Shown: positions 24,130 through 36,409, numbered from the stretch's first letter. The stretch: 64,000 nt of DNA from Saposhnikovia divaricata (GCA_036435485.1 CM071599.1:205877178-205941177), one strand, 5' to 3'. Translations and numbers: made by a program. The notes: a model not told the origin generated them from the letters alone.

Positions 24130-25452
24130 ATGGAGGATCTAAAGTCGTTAAGGATTGATGCACCCAAGTATGATGGGAAGATGGATTTTACTATGTGGCA
24201 GTTAATAGTCAAGGATGTGTTAATTCAACAAGGACTTGATGATGCCATAGAGAACGAGAATCCAAAAGAGATGAGTGATGCAGATTGGGCAAAAATCTAG
24301 AAGAGAGCGGTGAGTACAATCAGGCTGACACTTGCACCCGAGGTGAGGTATAACGTGTTGAAGGAGTCGACACCGAAGGACATATGGGAAAAGTTAGCTA
24401 GCATCTATTCGTCGAAGTCGTTGACCAACCGACTTAATTTGAAGATGGAGTTGTACTCTCTAAAAATGGATGAAGAAAGTAGTCTCCATGATCACATTAG
24501 TTGTTTTAATCAGCTGGTATGTCATCTGGCTAATGTTGATGAGCCGATGAAAGATGAGGAACAAGCTCTGTTGTTGTTGTCATCGTTGCCAAAGTCCTTC
24601 AAGTATTTTAAGCAAACGCTGTTAGTAGGGAGGACAACTCTTGCGCTTGATGATATGTTAAAAGCGTTAAGAGATAATGAGAGGATGACAAAGGATGCTA
24701 TTTCTCAAAGTGGTGAGGCAGTTTTAGCTGTCGAAAGTGTTGAAAGAGGGAGAAGTCGCAGTCGTAATGACCTACAAGGAAGAAGTAAATCTCGGCCGAG
24801 TAAGAAGGATATGAGCACTGTTGAGTGCTATTATTGTGGTGAAACAGGTCATGTGCAAATGTTCTGTCCAAGCTTTAAAGAAGATCTTAAGTCCTTTAAG
24901 CAGATGAAGGGAAAGAACAAAGTTGATGATGTGGACTCTACACATGTGATCGAGGATGGAGAGTTTTTGATGGCGAGTGAGGATACCGTTCCTGGTTCGG
25001 TAAAGAATAAATCAGAATGGGTGATGGATTCTGCTGCTTCCATGCATATATGTAGAGATGGAGCGATGTTTAAGACTTTATGCACTGATGAAAATCTTGG
25101 TAATATTATTGTGGGGAATGATGAGAAGATGAAGGTTCAAGGAGTTGGAACTATTCATCTTAAACTCCATGATGGTACGATCAAGAAATCTCTCAATGTG
25201 GGATACGTACCAGATGCGTCAAAGAATGTGTTGTCTTTGAGTGTGTTGGCATCACGTGGGTACAGATTCGTTGGACGAGGACGAAGTTGCAAGATGTATA
25301 ATGGAAAGAGCTTGATTCTACAAGGGATGATGAATAAGATGAACATCTATTGTTTAGATGGGGAAGCAACGACGATGAAGATCGAGAAAAAGGTAAGATT
25401 CTCGGAGTTGGTTGAGGTATTATGGAATTCGAGCCGAGGGAGGATTACATGA
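24130..25452 (+). pseudogene. Copia gag and protease, one stop codon, truncated after protease
   Basis: Starts MEDLKSLRIDAPKYDG at ATG 24130. An in-frame TAG (24298-24300) interrupts it, and the same frame then stays open to 25452. Domains in order: UBN2-type gag, a CCHC zinc knuckle (CYYCGETGHVQMFCP, about 24826-24870), and an aspartic protease (WVMDSAASMHIC, about 25018-25053). Integrase and reverse transcriptase are absent because the sequence is joined at 25453 to an inverted LTR copy. Confidence 0.88.
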
Positions 25453-25868
25453 AAGTAAAGAACACAACAATTTAACGTGGAAACCCCTCAAGGGAGGGTA
25501 AAACCACAAATCCAATAAATATGAATGTATTACAAGATTGGAGTCGCTCCCTCACTCAACACTCTTGAATGCAATCACCTCACCTTGATTACAAAAGCTG
25601 TCTCTTGTGTATCGCACACAACTCTCTAACTTTTGCAATGCTCCAAAACTCCTACAAATATCTATATTTATAGGCACCCCAAATATTCTAATCCTATTCT
25701 ATTTCTAATTCTATTTGTGACAATTACCATATTTTCTTATCTTGGATAGAAAACTTTCCACAATTAATATTCCTGCCAAGAATAAGAATTACCTCAATTA
25801 TCACAAAATAGAATTCTGCTCATAATAGGATTTTTAACTTAATTAGGAATTCGGGGCGGACCCCAACA
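25453..25868 (-). repeat. Copia LTR copy in inverted orientation
   Basis: On the minus strand it begins TGTTGGGGTCCGCCCC at 25868 and runs to 25453, lacking the last ~50 bp of the LTR. Positions 25453-25670 are the inverted complement of about 23771-23985, so gag-protease sits between inverted LTRs. Confidence 0.8.
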
Positions 25869-26210
25869 AAATGGCAGAAGCAACTGACATTCGTGAGGTT
25901 TTGAATTGGGTTAAACAAAAAGAATGGCCAGTGGTTGTCATGGAAACAGATTGTCTCACATTGATTCAAGTAATCCGCTGCTCTTCGATCAACTTACAAT
26001 TAATCACATTTAGAATGGGTGGTTGATGAGTGCAAATCTCTACTTTCTCATCTAAAAAAATGTAATTAAATTTTATAAAATAATTCGTAAAAAAGATATC
26101 TCATTATTTAACGAACCAATCTGATTTTATAACTGATCGTATATGGAGTGGGGGATATGACCACCCAGATCTTTCTCATGTACTGCTTAATGATTTGAAG
26201 TATTAATGAA
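25869..26210 (+). pseudogene. LINE-type RNase H (RVT_3) remnant
   Basis: The plus strand gives MAEATDIREVLNWVKQKEWP and VVVMETDCLTLIQVIRCSS. It then degenerates, with WVVDECKSLLSHL and a C-terminal segment similar to DRIWSGG. The ETD segment corresponds to the second acidic position of RNase H. Plant LINEs end with this domain. No upstream reverse transcriptase remains. Confidence 0.7.
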
Positions 26211-26681
26211 GTTTCAATTTCTGGGAAAAAAATATTTATCAATACAACTTAAAATAAGTTATGATAATCAAAATACATGCATTTTGCGACATCACTAAAA
26301 ATAATAGTAAGAAACTAAACGATTCAAAATTGAATTTAATTCAGAGTACTCGAATTTTGACCAAATATTGATCGAGTTTTGTAAAAATTTGGTTTTGACC
26401 TAAATTGGTATGATTTGAATCGAATCACCTATAAACGAGTACTCGGACCGAGTAGTTGGTCAGCTAATTGATTTTTAGAACCCTGTATAAAAGTAATATT
26501 TTTTGATTTAATATTAAGACCAATAATTACTTCTCGCAAAAGTTGAATGACAATTTTTTTCAAAAATATGGAAGTCTGTTTTATCTTAAAATAGCTTTTA
26601 AATCAAAATCATTTTGAAAAAAAATTATTTTTAAAATTTCACGCCTTTTTTGATCTTAGCATCCGGTCGGTCCGAGTTTCA

Positions 26682-26985
26682 ATATTAGATGGAGATCTCG
26701 TCCCTTTTTGAACCTACCATAGCACACAATTTCAATATTTCAATAAATGAGAATGTTTCTTCAATATTAGGTGGGTATTTCGTCCCTTTTGGGTCCACCA
26801 CACAATTTCAATATTTTAATAAATGAGAATGTTTCAGTACTAGGGGATCTCGTCCCTTTTGAGCCCACTACACAATTTCAATATTTTAATAAATGAGAAT
26901 GTTTCAATAATATATGGGGATCTCGTCCCCTTTTTGGACCCACCATAACACACAGTTTCAATATTTTAAATAAATGAGAATATTA
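26682..26985 (+). repeat. Tandem repeat, four units of ~75-90 bp
   Basis: Each unit contains GATCTCGTCCCTTTT, a variant of GGGCCCACCACAC, then TTCAATATTTTAATAAATGA. Outside the hAT-like element, in otherwise featureless DNA. A GAACCTGAGACCTCCCACAT segment follows (27003). Confidence 0.75.
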
Positions 26986-27059
26986 AAGATAGAAGGAAAT
27001 CGAACCTGAGACCTCCCACATTCAGAGCTATGATATCATATTAAGTTATTGGTTCTCTT

Positions 27060-28478
27060 AAAATTTCAAATTGTTAGGTATAAACCTTATCAGAATCATA
27101 TATTTATCTTAACCAACTCGAAAACAAAATTGACTTGATTTGATTATTCCAAATTATTCACCATCATCCCAAGTAACTTTTTCATACATGCACAATATTA
27201 ATATTTAATTATTCTTGACAAATACAAACACTGATAGACAAATTCCATATCGCCATGTGATGTCTATATCCCACACAATCCACATTGGAAGCCCGTGTGC
27301 TTGAGCTAGATAAATGTAGAACAAGAATTACAAGTGGGAGATGAAAACGCAACCACTACGAACGTGGGTTCGAAATTTTCTCCAAACAACATAAATTAAA
27401 TTGTTATTAATGGTCTTACATTTTGATTCCCACCATTACAAATTATAAATCGTGCATTAAATGAAGTGAATCACTATGTAATATTCTTTGAGTTGGGCCC
27501 ACTAAATATATGAATAGCAAATTTTCAAGGACCATATGATTGTTTGCATACACTACAAATCATTGATTTAGACATAAAGGTGCTTGTGAGGGCTTTCCAC
27601 TTCTCACAAGATCGTGAAATGTAATGGTACACTTGTATCTGCCAATACAATTGAGGCAAGTGATTGGGAAAAATGTGTGTTTGATTACACAATGCTTAGT
27701 TCATTGTTGTTGTTGCTTGCAATTTTTATCTACCTTGCAACTTTAGCTCCTCAATTATTACAAGATTACAAATAAATATATATCAAAATTTAATATTGGA
27801 ATGCAACGTGATTAATAATGTCAAATTTTGGGCGGTTTGATACATTTCGAAGGTCTAGGGATAAAACGGAAAAATGAATTCTAATTTTCTTTTTATTTGT
27901 TAAATTTAATAAAATAATTTTTTTAATATTGCAAATTCAAGTTTAAATCAACTTGAATAAAAAAAGCTAACTAAATAAAATATTCAAGAATTAACACTAA
28001 TTTAAATAACAACAAATTACGAAAAACAAATTCGACGAACATTTCTTGATGCGAATCCGAGATAACTGTATCAATTTCAATATTTTCCGGCATGTTTTTC
28101 CGATAAACAAAATCGCAAGTTTATTCAATCTTTTTTGTGACATGATAATTGCATATAATTTTTCAATAATTTAAGTTATGAAAAAATTCTTTACGTTAAT
28201 AAGATTCGAAAAATTAATCAAGTGATGATATATTATTTATGTAAAATAGACAATAATATAGGGAGGACAAAAAAATTGAAAATTTTAAAATTTTGTTTTG
28301 TTTGTGTACTAATAATACTATAAATGCTATAAAAAATTTGGGTTCCTACAATTTTTTTTGGACATACAGCTGTAGGTCCGGTTGCTCTCAAATTTATACT
28401 ACATTATTATTATAAGTAAATATACGACATTTGTTTGATTTTGAATTTGATATATAAATGACAATTATTATTATTAAA
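27060..28478. other. Intergenic AT-rich DNA
   Basis: No convincing coding region, LTR or inverted repeat on either strand. Confidence 0.45.
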
Positions 28479-30304
28479 TCTATTATATATATAATAGGTC
28501 AACACAGAAAAAATTGTGAGATTTTTTAATGTACATGAAAAGACCAATTTGCCCCCATGTTTAATATTTATTAAAAAAAATGTTGTTCATGGGAATCGAA
28601 CTTGAGTCTATCAAGTAACTTATGCATGCTCTTATCATTACGCCACAATGTCACATATGTTTTCAAACCATACACGTAATAAGTGAATGTCGTTTAAGAG
28701 TAATACATTTGTAAATAACTATGGAGCTAAATTAAACTTAGGTAAAACATCAACACATTTTTATTATAAAAAGTGTTGTTCATTGAAATCAAACTTGAGT
28801 CTATCAAGTAACTTATGCATGCTCTTACCACTATGCCACAATGTCACATGTGTTTATAAATCATACACGTAATATGTGGATGTCTTAACAGTAATACATT
28901 TGTAAATAACTTTGGAGCTAAATTAAACTTTAAATAACTATGGAACTAAATTAAACTTTAAACTTAGGTACTACACCAACACAAGATAAATTCGTGAGAC
29001 TTTTTAATGTATTGGAAGAAATAATAATAAAAGAAATGATATTTAAAAGAAACTATTACAATATTGGAATTATCCAATAATAATACTATTATTATATATG
29101 TTAACACATAGAAGACGATGATTATATAAAATTAGTATGTACAAAGGTTCGTGTAACAAAATATGAGACTTTAAGTTATGATAATCAATGATATTTTATG
29201 AAAATTAATATTATCATCGATCAGTCAAATCCATGTTATTTAAAAATAATTAATTCTATTTCATAATTTTAGTAGCATAAACAATAATTTTTTATATTAT
29301 ATGTGATTTTTTTTAAATATGTGTACAAAATTAAAATTGGTGATAAAATGAAATATTCAAAATAAAAGCATATATAGTGCATACTAAAATTATTAAATTA
29401 TAATATATAATTTAATTGATGATTTAAAATTGAACTATTAATAATTAAAGAAGACTTTCACAACAAAGCATGCATATATAAAACTCACAAGGCAAAACAA
29501 CAAATTCATTGAACACATAGGTCTATCTGTTCGATACAATTTGTAAAGATACTTCTTTGGAAGAAGGTGTGTTTGAAAAAAGAAAGGATTAATTCATTAT
29601 CAAAGCACGGACAAAAGTCATATGATCAATTTCAACTTATGACAATAAAAGTAATAAATGATAAATTCTCAAGTTTGGAGAACAAAAATGTTATAAGCCC
29701 GTTACACAAGGTAGATTCACTCAGTTGAGGACTGAATTATCTGATGTTTTGAAAGTCAGACAAAAATAGGAAGAGAAATCAAGGCAAAAAAAAGCTTAAA
29801 ATCAAGAGTTTAGAAGAAAATAAATGAAATAGTTATAAAGATAGTTTTAAGAAGTGAAAGCGTAAGGTCTGAATAGCGTATTAGAAGATTTAATAAGGTT
29901 TTTTTTTTTATTTATTAAAATCATGACTAAAACCCACACCCCCACTTTTAGAATGCAACATCTTGAAGGCATCATTTTTGAAGAATTGGGAAAAAAAATT
30001 TAGTATCGTAAATGTTTTGAAAAATCATCTTAATTAGACAACACCTATTGAATACTCCAGATTCTATTCAATGACCCACAATAAAATTAGAAACTGACAT
30101 GATTTCTATTAATACTTCTTATATTAGTTTCCAAATTACAAACTTGAACATATTTAAATAAGTACGCAATAGCCACATATACCATTACAAGCAAAACTCT
30201 ATGAAAATTAATTTTATACTTCAAGTAACATTGATTATACACAATTTAATTTAGAAACAAAATTTAACATAGCGACCCGTGCCTTACACGGGTTTTTATG
30301 CTAG
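28479..30304 (+). mobile_element. Non-autonomous Helitron, 1826 bp
   Basis: The 5' end TC(TATTATATATATAATAGG) is preceded by A (28478). The 3' end is CTAG (30301-30304) followed by T (30305), giving the A/T insertion site. A hairpin CCCGTG-CCTTA-CACGGG (30276-30292) stands 8 bp before CTAG, the classic Helitron 3' structure. There is no Rep/helicase coding region, so it depends on another copy. The internal AT-rich sequence carries a duplicated tRNA-like module. Confidence 0.85.
28575..28960 (-). repeat. Duplicated ~195-bp module with tRNA-like promoter boxes
   Basis: Two copies (about 28575-28750 and 28765-28945). On the minus strand the first has an A-box-like TGGCGTAATGATAAGAGC (28645-28628) and, 27 bp further on, a B-box-like GTTCGATTCCC (28601-28591). 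This is the spacing of a tRNA gene internal promoter. The second copy keeps the A box but has a mutated B box. It resembles the head of a tRNA-derived SINE. No full cloverleaf is present. Confidence 0.55.
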
Positions 30305-30397
30305 TATTTATATTATCTATCAACAAATATTAATATCTCTGTCAAAAACATATTTTAATTAAATATTTATATTACCTATTTATATTAATAAAAAGTA

Positions 30398-30625
30398 CTC
30401 CCTCCGTCCTAATGAATTCTATACATTGGGATGACACGCATTTTATGGCTCCTAACTACTATACTTACTTAACTTATTTTTACAATTTTTTTTATATAAA
30501 AATAGAACAATCCTATTTTTATACAAAAAAGAAAATTTTAAAAATAAGTTGTGGAACTATACGTACCTTAAAATGCGTATCAGACACTCTAAAAAAAAGT
30601 ATGGAAATGAATGAGATAGAGGGAG
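30398..30625. mobile_element. Stowaway MITE, 228 bp
   Basis: Left end CTCCCTCCGTCCTAATGAAT, right end ATGAGATAGAGGGAG, TA on both sides (30396-30397 and 30626-30627). Confidence 0.85.
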
Positions 30626-30654
30626 TATGTAGGGTAGAAAATTTCATTATCACA

Positions 30655-30990
30655 TTAAGAGCATCTCAAATAGGGGTTGCCAAGTCCTATGTGGCATGAC
30701 ATCCTTGGTTGCCCACCTATTGGAGTATCAATGTTGCCAACAAGTTGCCAACCAAAATTGTCAAAAGTTGGCAATTTCCCCATTTAGTTAAAACACATAC
30801 AATTACTCAAAAATGTATTTAACTTTACCCTTTTTATATCTCTCATATTTTAAATGTATTTATAAGATAATATAAAATTTATGTATGAGACCACATTGGT
30901 AACTTTTAAAGTTGCCAACTATTGGAGTAGATTTATAATAAAAATTGCCAAAAATGAGATGGAGGAGAGAAGAAATAAAAAGATAATATA
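30655..30990. mobile_element. Probable degraded MITE
   Basis: Begins TTAAGAGCATCTCAAATAGG, the start of a common plant MITE family with GAGCATCTCCAAT ends. It contains GGCAATTT/AAATTGCC and GTTGCCAAC repeats. No matching right end could be placed. Confidence 0.4.
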
Positions 30991-31072
30991 TTTGATGAAG
31001 TGGTAGAATTTGGTAACATTGCAGCAAATACAAAAATTTTAATTTCAGATTGACTACACTGGATTTTTCTAT

Positions 31073-31572
31073 GTGCCCGTTTGGCAACTAGGCTTATTTG
31101 CCTTATTTGACTTTAAGTTCGACTGAACTTATTTACATGTGTTTGGGTAAACTTGTTTAGAGGCTTATATCGATCTTATAAGCCACAATCCGGAAGTTAA
31201 GAATCCCCAACATTCATCTTATTTCTCTTAACTTATTTTTTGATATACGTGATATATAATATTCTTCAAATTTTCAAAATCATATATTTTTGATCCGTTC
31301 ATTAAAAAGTTGATATATATATATATATCAAATTTCTCTACTCATCGAGATCTATCCATTGATATCCATTAATATATATTAAAAAATAAATATTTTAAAA
31401 ATAAAAAAAAGTTAACTTATAAGTTTTGATTTACCAAACACTCTACTGATTTATAAGTTCTGATTTACCAAACACTTTAGTGACTTATAATTTTTGATTT
31501 ACTTATTACTTATAATCAACTTATTAACTTAAAGCAATAAGTTACTTTTTTTAAGTTACGCCAAACGGCCCC
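31073..31572. mobile_element. MITE with CCGTTTGG ends, about 500 bp
   Basis: Left end GTGCCCGTTTGGCAACTAGG, right end GTTACGCCAAACGGCCCC. The interior repeats ACTTATAAGTT / TTGATTTACCAAACACT motifs. I could not fix a target duplication. It ends about 500 bp upstream of the first upstream ORF of the receptor kinase. Confidence 0.6.
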
Positions 31573-32062
31573 TATATAATACGTACACCTCAAAAAAAGC
31601 TGTCATAATCCAGTCTCTATATACATACATTTCATCAAATTTCAGTGACCCTTTTCTTCAGTTTGCCTGTACCTTCCTTATCACATTAATATACATAGAA
31701 AGATAGCAGGTCCAAACATGCTTGTCGGCCATTAAAGCTTCAATAACTAACTCTACTTCATTCATCTTTGATTATTTTCATTACCCATTTTGCCAAATCA
31801 AAAAATATGAAGTGGGTGTGTTTTGTTTTGCTTTGATTCTTCAAGAATTAGTAGAAGTTTATATTTATATACCCAAAAGGTGTTTGATTCATTGCATTTG
31901 ATTTCATTCCTTTTTGCTTTTAAAAAGGTTGAATTTAATAAAAGTGTTCGATATTTTTCTGAGCTCCTTTTGTGCTTAAAGATCTTACTTTTAGTCTCCC
32001 AGTTTCAAGATTTTTATGTAGTTACTCACTTGCTCTCTTGAACAAACAATTCAAGCTTGGAG

Positions 32063-32264
32063 ATGTGGAAAGGTATGTGTATAAAGCTATGGTCTTTGTT
32101 CTTTTATAAGATTCATTTTATATATTTGTTTTCCATTCTTGATTTGTATGTTTAAGCAAGTAGTGGACTTTTGAGTTGTGAAGTTTGTTAATGATATGTT
32201 AATACCTTTGTTTTCAGATTGGTTCTTGTGGTTGATTGAGAGACTGTCCTTTTGACCGTAAGTA
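32063..32264 (+). promoter_or_regulatory. Upstream ORF 1 in the receptor kinase leader (spliced, 15 codons)
   Basis: ATG at 32063, MWK, then across the proposed leader intron (32073-32217), DWFLWLIERLSF and TGA. It exists only if the intron is spliced as proposed. Such upstream ORFs often lower translation of the main frame. Confidence 0.35.
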
Positions 32265-32287
32265 GTCATCAAGTTCTGAGCTTTGAC

Positions 32288-32335
32288 ATGTTGATGTCAT
32301 TTGTGTGGGCCTGTTGGGGATTCAGGATTTGTTGA
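32288..32335 (+). promoter_or_regulatory. Upstream ORF 2 in the receptor kinase leader (15 codons)
   Basis: ATG 32288, peptide MLMSFVWACWGFRIC, TGA ending at 32335, 37 bp before the main ATG and in another frame. A second in-frame ATG follows at 32294. Confidence 0.45.
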
Positions 32336-32372
32336 AGGTATATTGTTATTTGGATCAGTGGAGGTAGTTACA

Positions 32373-35300
32373 ATGTATGTGTTTTTTTGGTCAAGAGGAA
32401 GCTTTCTTGTTAGTTTGATGGTGATTTTACTAGCTCTTTTGAGTTGTCCGTCGGAGGGGTTGAATGCTGAAGGAATGTACTTGTTGGAGTTTAAAAAAGG
32501 ACTCCAAGATGAGTTTAATTATCTGGGGAACTGGAATTCAAGTGATCGGACTCCTTGTTTGTGGAGAGGTGTGAATTGCACAAGGGGTGTTAATCAGGTT
32601 GTGTATTCTCTTGATTTGAGAGGGATGAATCTTTCGGGTAACTTAAGCTCTAGTATAGGGGGTTTGGCTTTTTTAAGTTACCTTGATATCGCTTATAATT
32701 CGTTCAATGGAACAATTCCAAAGGAGATAGGAAATTGCTCAAGGCTGAATACTATTTATTTGAATAATAATCAGTTTGAAGGGCAAATTCCTGCTGAAAT
32801 ATGTAAGCTGTCCTTGTTGACATACTTGAACATATGCAATAACAAGTTATCTGGTTCTTTTCCTCAAGAAATTGGGAATCTATCATTATTGTCCGATTTT
32901 GTGGCTTACTCAAACAAGCTGAGTGGTCCATTGCCTCGTTCTTTCGGAAAGCTCAGGAGTTTGGAAACGTTTAGGGCAGGGCAGAATGCTATTTCCGGAA
33001 ATCTGCCTGCAGAAATAGCTGACTGTCAGAATTTGCAATATCTCGGTCTTGCTCAGAATCTTCTAGATGGGGAGATACCAAAGGTTTTAGGGAAGCTTAA
33101 AAATTTGTCAGATCTGATTCTTTGGGGTAATTATTTTTCTGGGTTAATACCAGCAGAGCTTTCGAATTGTTCAAATCTTTTGACTCTTGCTCTGTACCAG
33201 AATAATCTTGTCGGAGAAATTTCAAAGGAGATATTTAGCATGAAATCTTTGTGGAAGTTATACTTGTACAGGAACAGGTTGAATGGTACAATTCCCAGGG
33301 AAATTGGCAACCTTTCAAGTGCAGTAGAAATTGATTTCTCTGAAAATTCTTTGACTGGAGAAATTCCTGTTGAGTTTAGTCAAATAAAGGGTTTATCATT
33401 GCTTTATCTGTTTGAGAATCAGCTCACAGGTGTTATACCAGATGAATTTGGTAGCTTGAAGAATTTGACAAGTCTTGATCTTTCTATCAATCAGCTCACA
33501 GGTCCTATTCCCTATAGTTTTCAATATCTACCTAAGATGAGACAGCTTCAGCTATTTGATAATTCTCTTACTGGTAGCATACCTAGATTGCTCGGGTTCT
33601 ACAATAAACTCTGGGTAGCTGACTTCTCTGATAATTATTTGACTGGAAAAATTCCTCCTTACATCTGTCGGCAGTCAATCTTAGAGACACTGAATGTGGA
33701 GTCTAATCAGCTGTATGGGAATATTCCAGAAGGACTTCTATATTGTCAGTCATTAAGTCAACTTCGTCTGAATGGTAATAGGCTGACTGGGAGCTTCCCA
33801 TCTGAGCTGTGCAATAAAGTAAGCATGTCTGCTATAGAGTTAAGCCAGAACAAGTTCAGTGGATCAGTACCTCCTGAAATTGGAAATTGCCAACAATTGC
33901 AAAGACTTGATCTTTCAGGAAATAACTTCACATCCAAGTTGCCAAAGGAAATAGGTAATTTGTATAAATTGGTAAAGTTCAATATATCTTCAAATTTTAT
34001 GACAGGACAGATACCACCTGAAATTCTGAATTGCAAGACGCTCCAGCGTCTTGATCTCAGCCGGAACAACTTTGAGGGTGCTATACCGAATGAGCTTGGA
34101 AGTCTTTCGCAATTGGAACTTCTTAAGCTTTCAGATAATAAATTGACTGGTAATGTACCAGCAGCATTGGGCAATCTCTCACGTTTACTAGAGTTGCAGA
34201 TGGGTGGAAATTTGTTCTCAGGTGAAATACCAAATGAGTTGGGTTTTCTTGCAGGATTACAGATTGCAATGAATTTAAGTTTTAATAGTCTTTCTGGTGG
34301 AATACCATCTGAATTGGGGAACCTTATGTTACTGGAATACCTACTGCTTAATAACAATCATTTGTCTGGTGAAATTCCAACAACATTCGCAAATTTGTCA
34401 AGTCTACTGGGATGTGATTTCTCTAACAACAACCTCTCTGGACCCCTGCCTTCTGTGCCAGTCTTCCAGAACATGGACGTGGACAGTTTCCTTGGGAACG
34501 AAGGTCTGTGTGGTGGTCCTTTGGGTGATTGCAACACGAAACAATCTTTTGATTCAGTTCCACCTTTGCCAGACAGTGGTGCCCATCGAAGAAAAATCAT
34601 TGCCGTGGTTGCTGCTGCAGTAGGTGGAGTATCTCTGATTCTCATTGTGGTCCTAATATTTATGATGAAGTGGCAACCAGTCGAGATAGCTGCTACTTTA
34701 CAGGAAAAAGATACATCAACGCCAGTCTCTGATATATATTTTCCTCCAAAAGAGGGGTTCACTTTTCTTGATCTTGTCGAGGCAACTAACAACTTTGATG
34801 ATAGTTATGTCATTGGTAAGGGAGCTGCTGGGACAGTTTATAAGGCAGTAATGCAGTCTGGACAAACGATTGCAGTTAAGAAACTTGCATCAAACAGAGA
34901 GGGGAATAATATCGATAACAGTTTCCGTGCTGAAATATTAACTTTGGGAAAAATTAGGCATCGTAACATTGTGAAGCTTTTTGGATTCTGTTATCACCAG
35001 GGTTCCAATTTACTTATCTATGAGTACCTTGCAAGGGGTAGCCTTGGAGAATTACTTCATGGATCATCTTTTACCTTGGAATGGCCAGTACGCTTCACAG
35101 TTGCTCTTGGGTCTGCTCAAGGACTTTCATATTTGCATCATGACTGCAAGCCAAGGATTATTCATCGTGATATAAAATCCAATAACATTTTACTTGATGA
35201 TGACTTTGAAGCTCATGTTGGTGATTTTGGTTTGGCGAAGGTTATCGACATGCCTCAGTCCAAGTCCATGTCAGCAGTTGCAGGATCATATGGCTACATA

Positions 35301-36409
35301 GCCCCTGGTAAGCCCTCTGATTTTTCTATTCAGTTAGAAAATTTAAACATTTCTATTTTTTATGTTTCTATTTATTTTTATGAAAATCAATATTTTAACT
35401 TGAATTCTTGTGTTCTATTGATAAATTTAATCATATATAACATCAGACATATATTTCTATAAAAAACTTATATAAGCCTAATTCCCAACACCTGAATCTC
35501 CATATTAACATATTTGTCCAATCTGTCTGCCCCCGTATCCTTAAGTATCGTACCTTAGACCTTGTGGGTGGAGTTTCCCTGACAACCAAATACCAACAAT
35601 TCTATAATTTATAAAAATGATACAGTATATAAAAAACAAAAATAAAATACACAAGGTAGCCGTGCTTATAATATGTATATTATGCTTTAATTAGTTGAAA
35701 GATGTAATTTAGCAGAAACAAAATCAATAAATGTATTAAGTTGCATTTTCAGTTATTACATAATTTGTGCAGAAACTACAATTTATTTTCCCGAAGACAT
35801 AATTAGTATAGTGTTAATCCTTTTTGTAGTTTCTGATGGTTTTTCTTATCATGAATCACTCATATCTGGGCTACATATAAATATATAATAAACAGTGAGG
35901 AAAATTTTAGTATTAGCATGATTCCCCGTATCTACGTCTTCTGCTCTACTTTGTTATAGTAATAATTTGTAGAATTAGTTTTCATTGACAACTTGGCTTA
36001 TATAATGGCAGAATATGCATACACTATGAAGGTTACGGAAAAGTGTGATATTTATAGCTACGGGGTTGTGCTATTGGAGTTGCTTACAGGGAAAGCTCCT
36101 GTACAGCCAATAGAACAAGGTGGTGATCTTGTTACATGCGTGAAGAAATACGTCCGAAATCATTCACTTACATCTGGTATACTTGATAGTCGTTTGAATT
36201 TGGAAGACAAACAAATTGTTAGTCACATGCTTACTGTCTTAAAGATTGCTCTTGTGTGCACGAGCATGAATCCATATGATCGTCCATCAATGAGAGAAGT
36301 TGTTCAGATGCTGATCGAGTCTAATAGACGAGAAGGAAACTTCATCACCCCTCAAGTTTATGATTCTTCGTTGGAAGATGATGTTCCTTTAAGAGATGAT
36401 TCCTTGTGA
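32373..36409 (+). CDS. Leucine-rich repeat receptor-like protein kinase, subfamily XI type
   Basis: Membrane receptor kinase. Exons 32373-35307 and 36012-36409 are joined by a 704-bp GT-AG intron that splits the Glu codon of GYIAPEYAY, giving 1110 aa. Domains: signal peptide (about 1-30, hydrophobic SLMVILLALLSC), N-terminal cap (LLEFKKGLQ ... PCLWRGVNCT), about 26 LRRs (about 75-710), a transmembrane helix (about 742-764, IIAVVAAAVGGVSLILIVVL), and a Ser/Thr kinase (about 808-1090). The kinase has the G-loop GKGAAGTVY, the lysine in IAVKKLA, HRDIKSNN and DFGLAK. It is an RD kinase with all catalytic residues. Length and layout match Arabidopsis At2g33170/At5g63930. The start at 32373 is chosen because it is the first ATG in frame and leads into the signal peptide. 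The ligand is unknown. Confidence 0.95.

Larger units (their letters stand above)
17472..26485. mobile_element. 9-kb hAT-like element containing several other transposons
   Basis: Termini are CAAGGTTGTAAAAAT and the complement of CAGGGTTCTAAAAAT (13 of 15 matching), flanked by the identical octamer TATAAAAG at 17464-17471 and 26486-26493. CA(G)GG ends with an 8-bp duplication are the hAT signature. Both subterminal regions carry the same GAGTACTCGG motifs. No hAT transposase is visible. The interior holds a smaller MITE, a TRIM-like LTR, gypsy and copia remnants and an RNase H scrap. The region 17600-19800 is AT-rich without coding signal. It includes a possible further element between GGGTGTTTGG (about 17673) and CAAACACCC (about 19280). 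Confidence 0.75.
31573..32372 (+). promoter_or_regulatory. Promoter and 5' leader of the LRR receptor kinase
   Basis: A TATA-like CTATATACATAC lies at 31616-31627. The T-rich stretch after it is probably leader. A likely leader intron runs from GT at 32073 (AAAG|GTATGTG) to AG at 32217 (TTTTCAG|ATTGG). Two short upstream ORFs precede the main start. Transcription start is inferred, not seen. Confidence 0.4.

Noticed and set aside
28591..28645. tRNA gene on the minus strand
   Set aside because: Only A- and B-box-like segments are present. There is no acceptor stem pairing or anticodon arm, so I list it as a tRNA-like module.
32301..32372. Earlier start of the receptor kinase frame at 32301
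   Set aside because: It begins with TTG, not ATG. The first in-frame ATG is 32373 and leads directly into a signal peptide.
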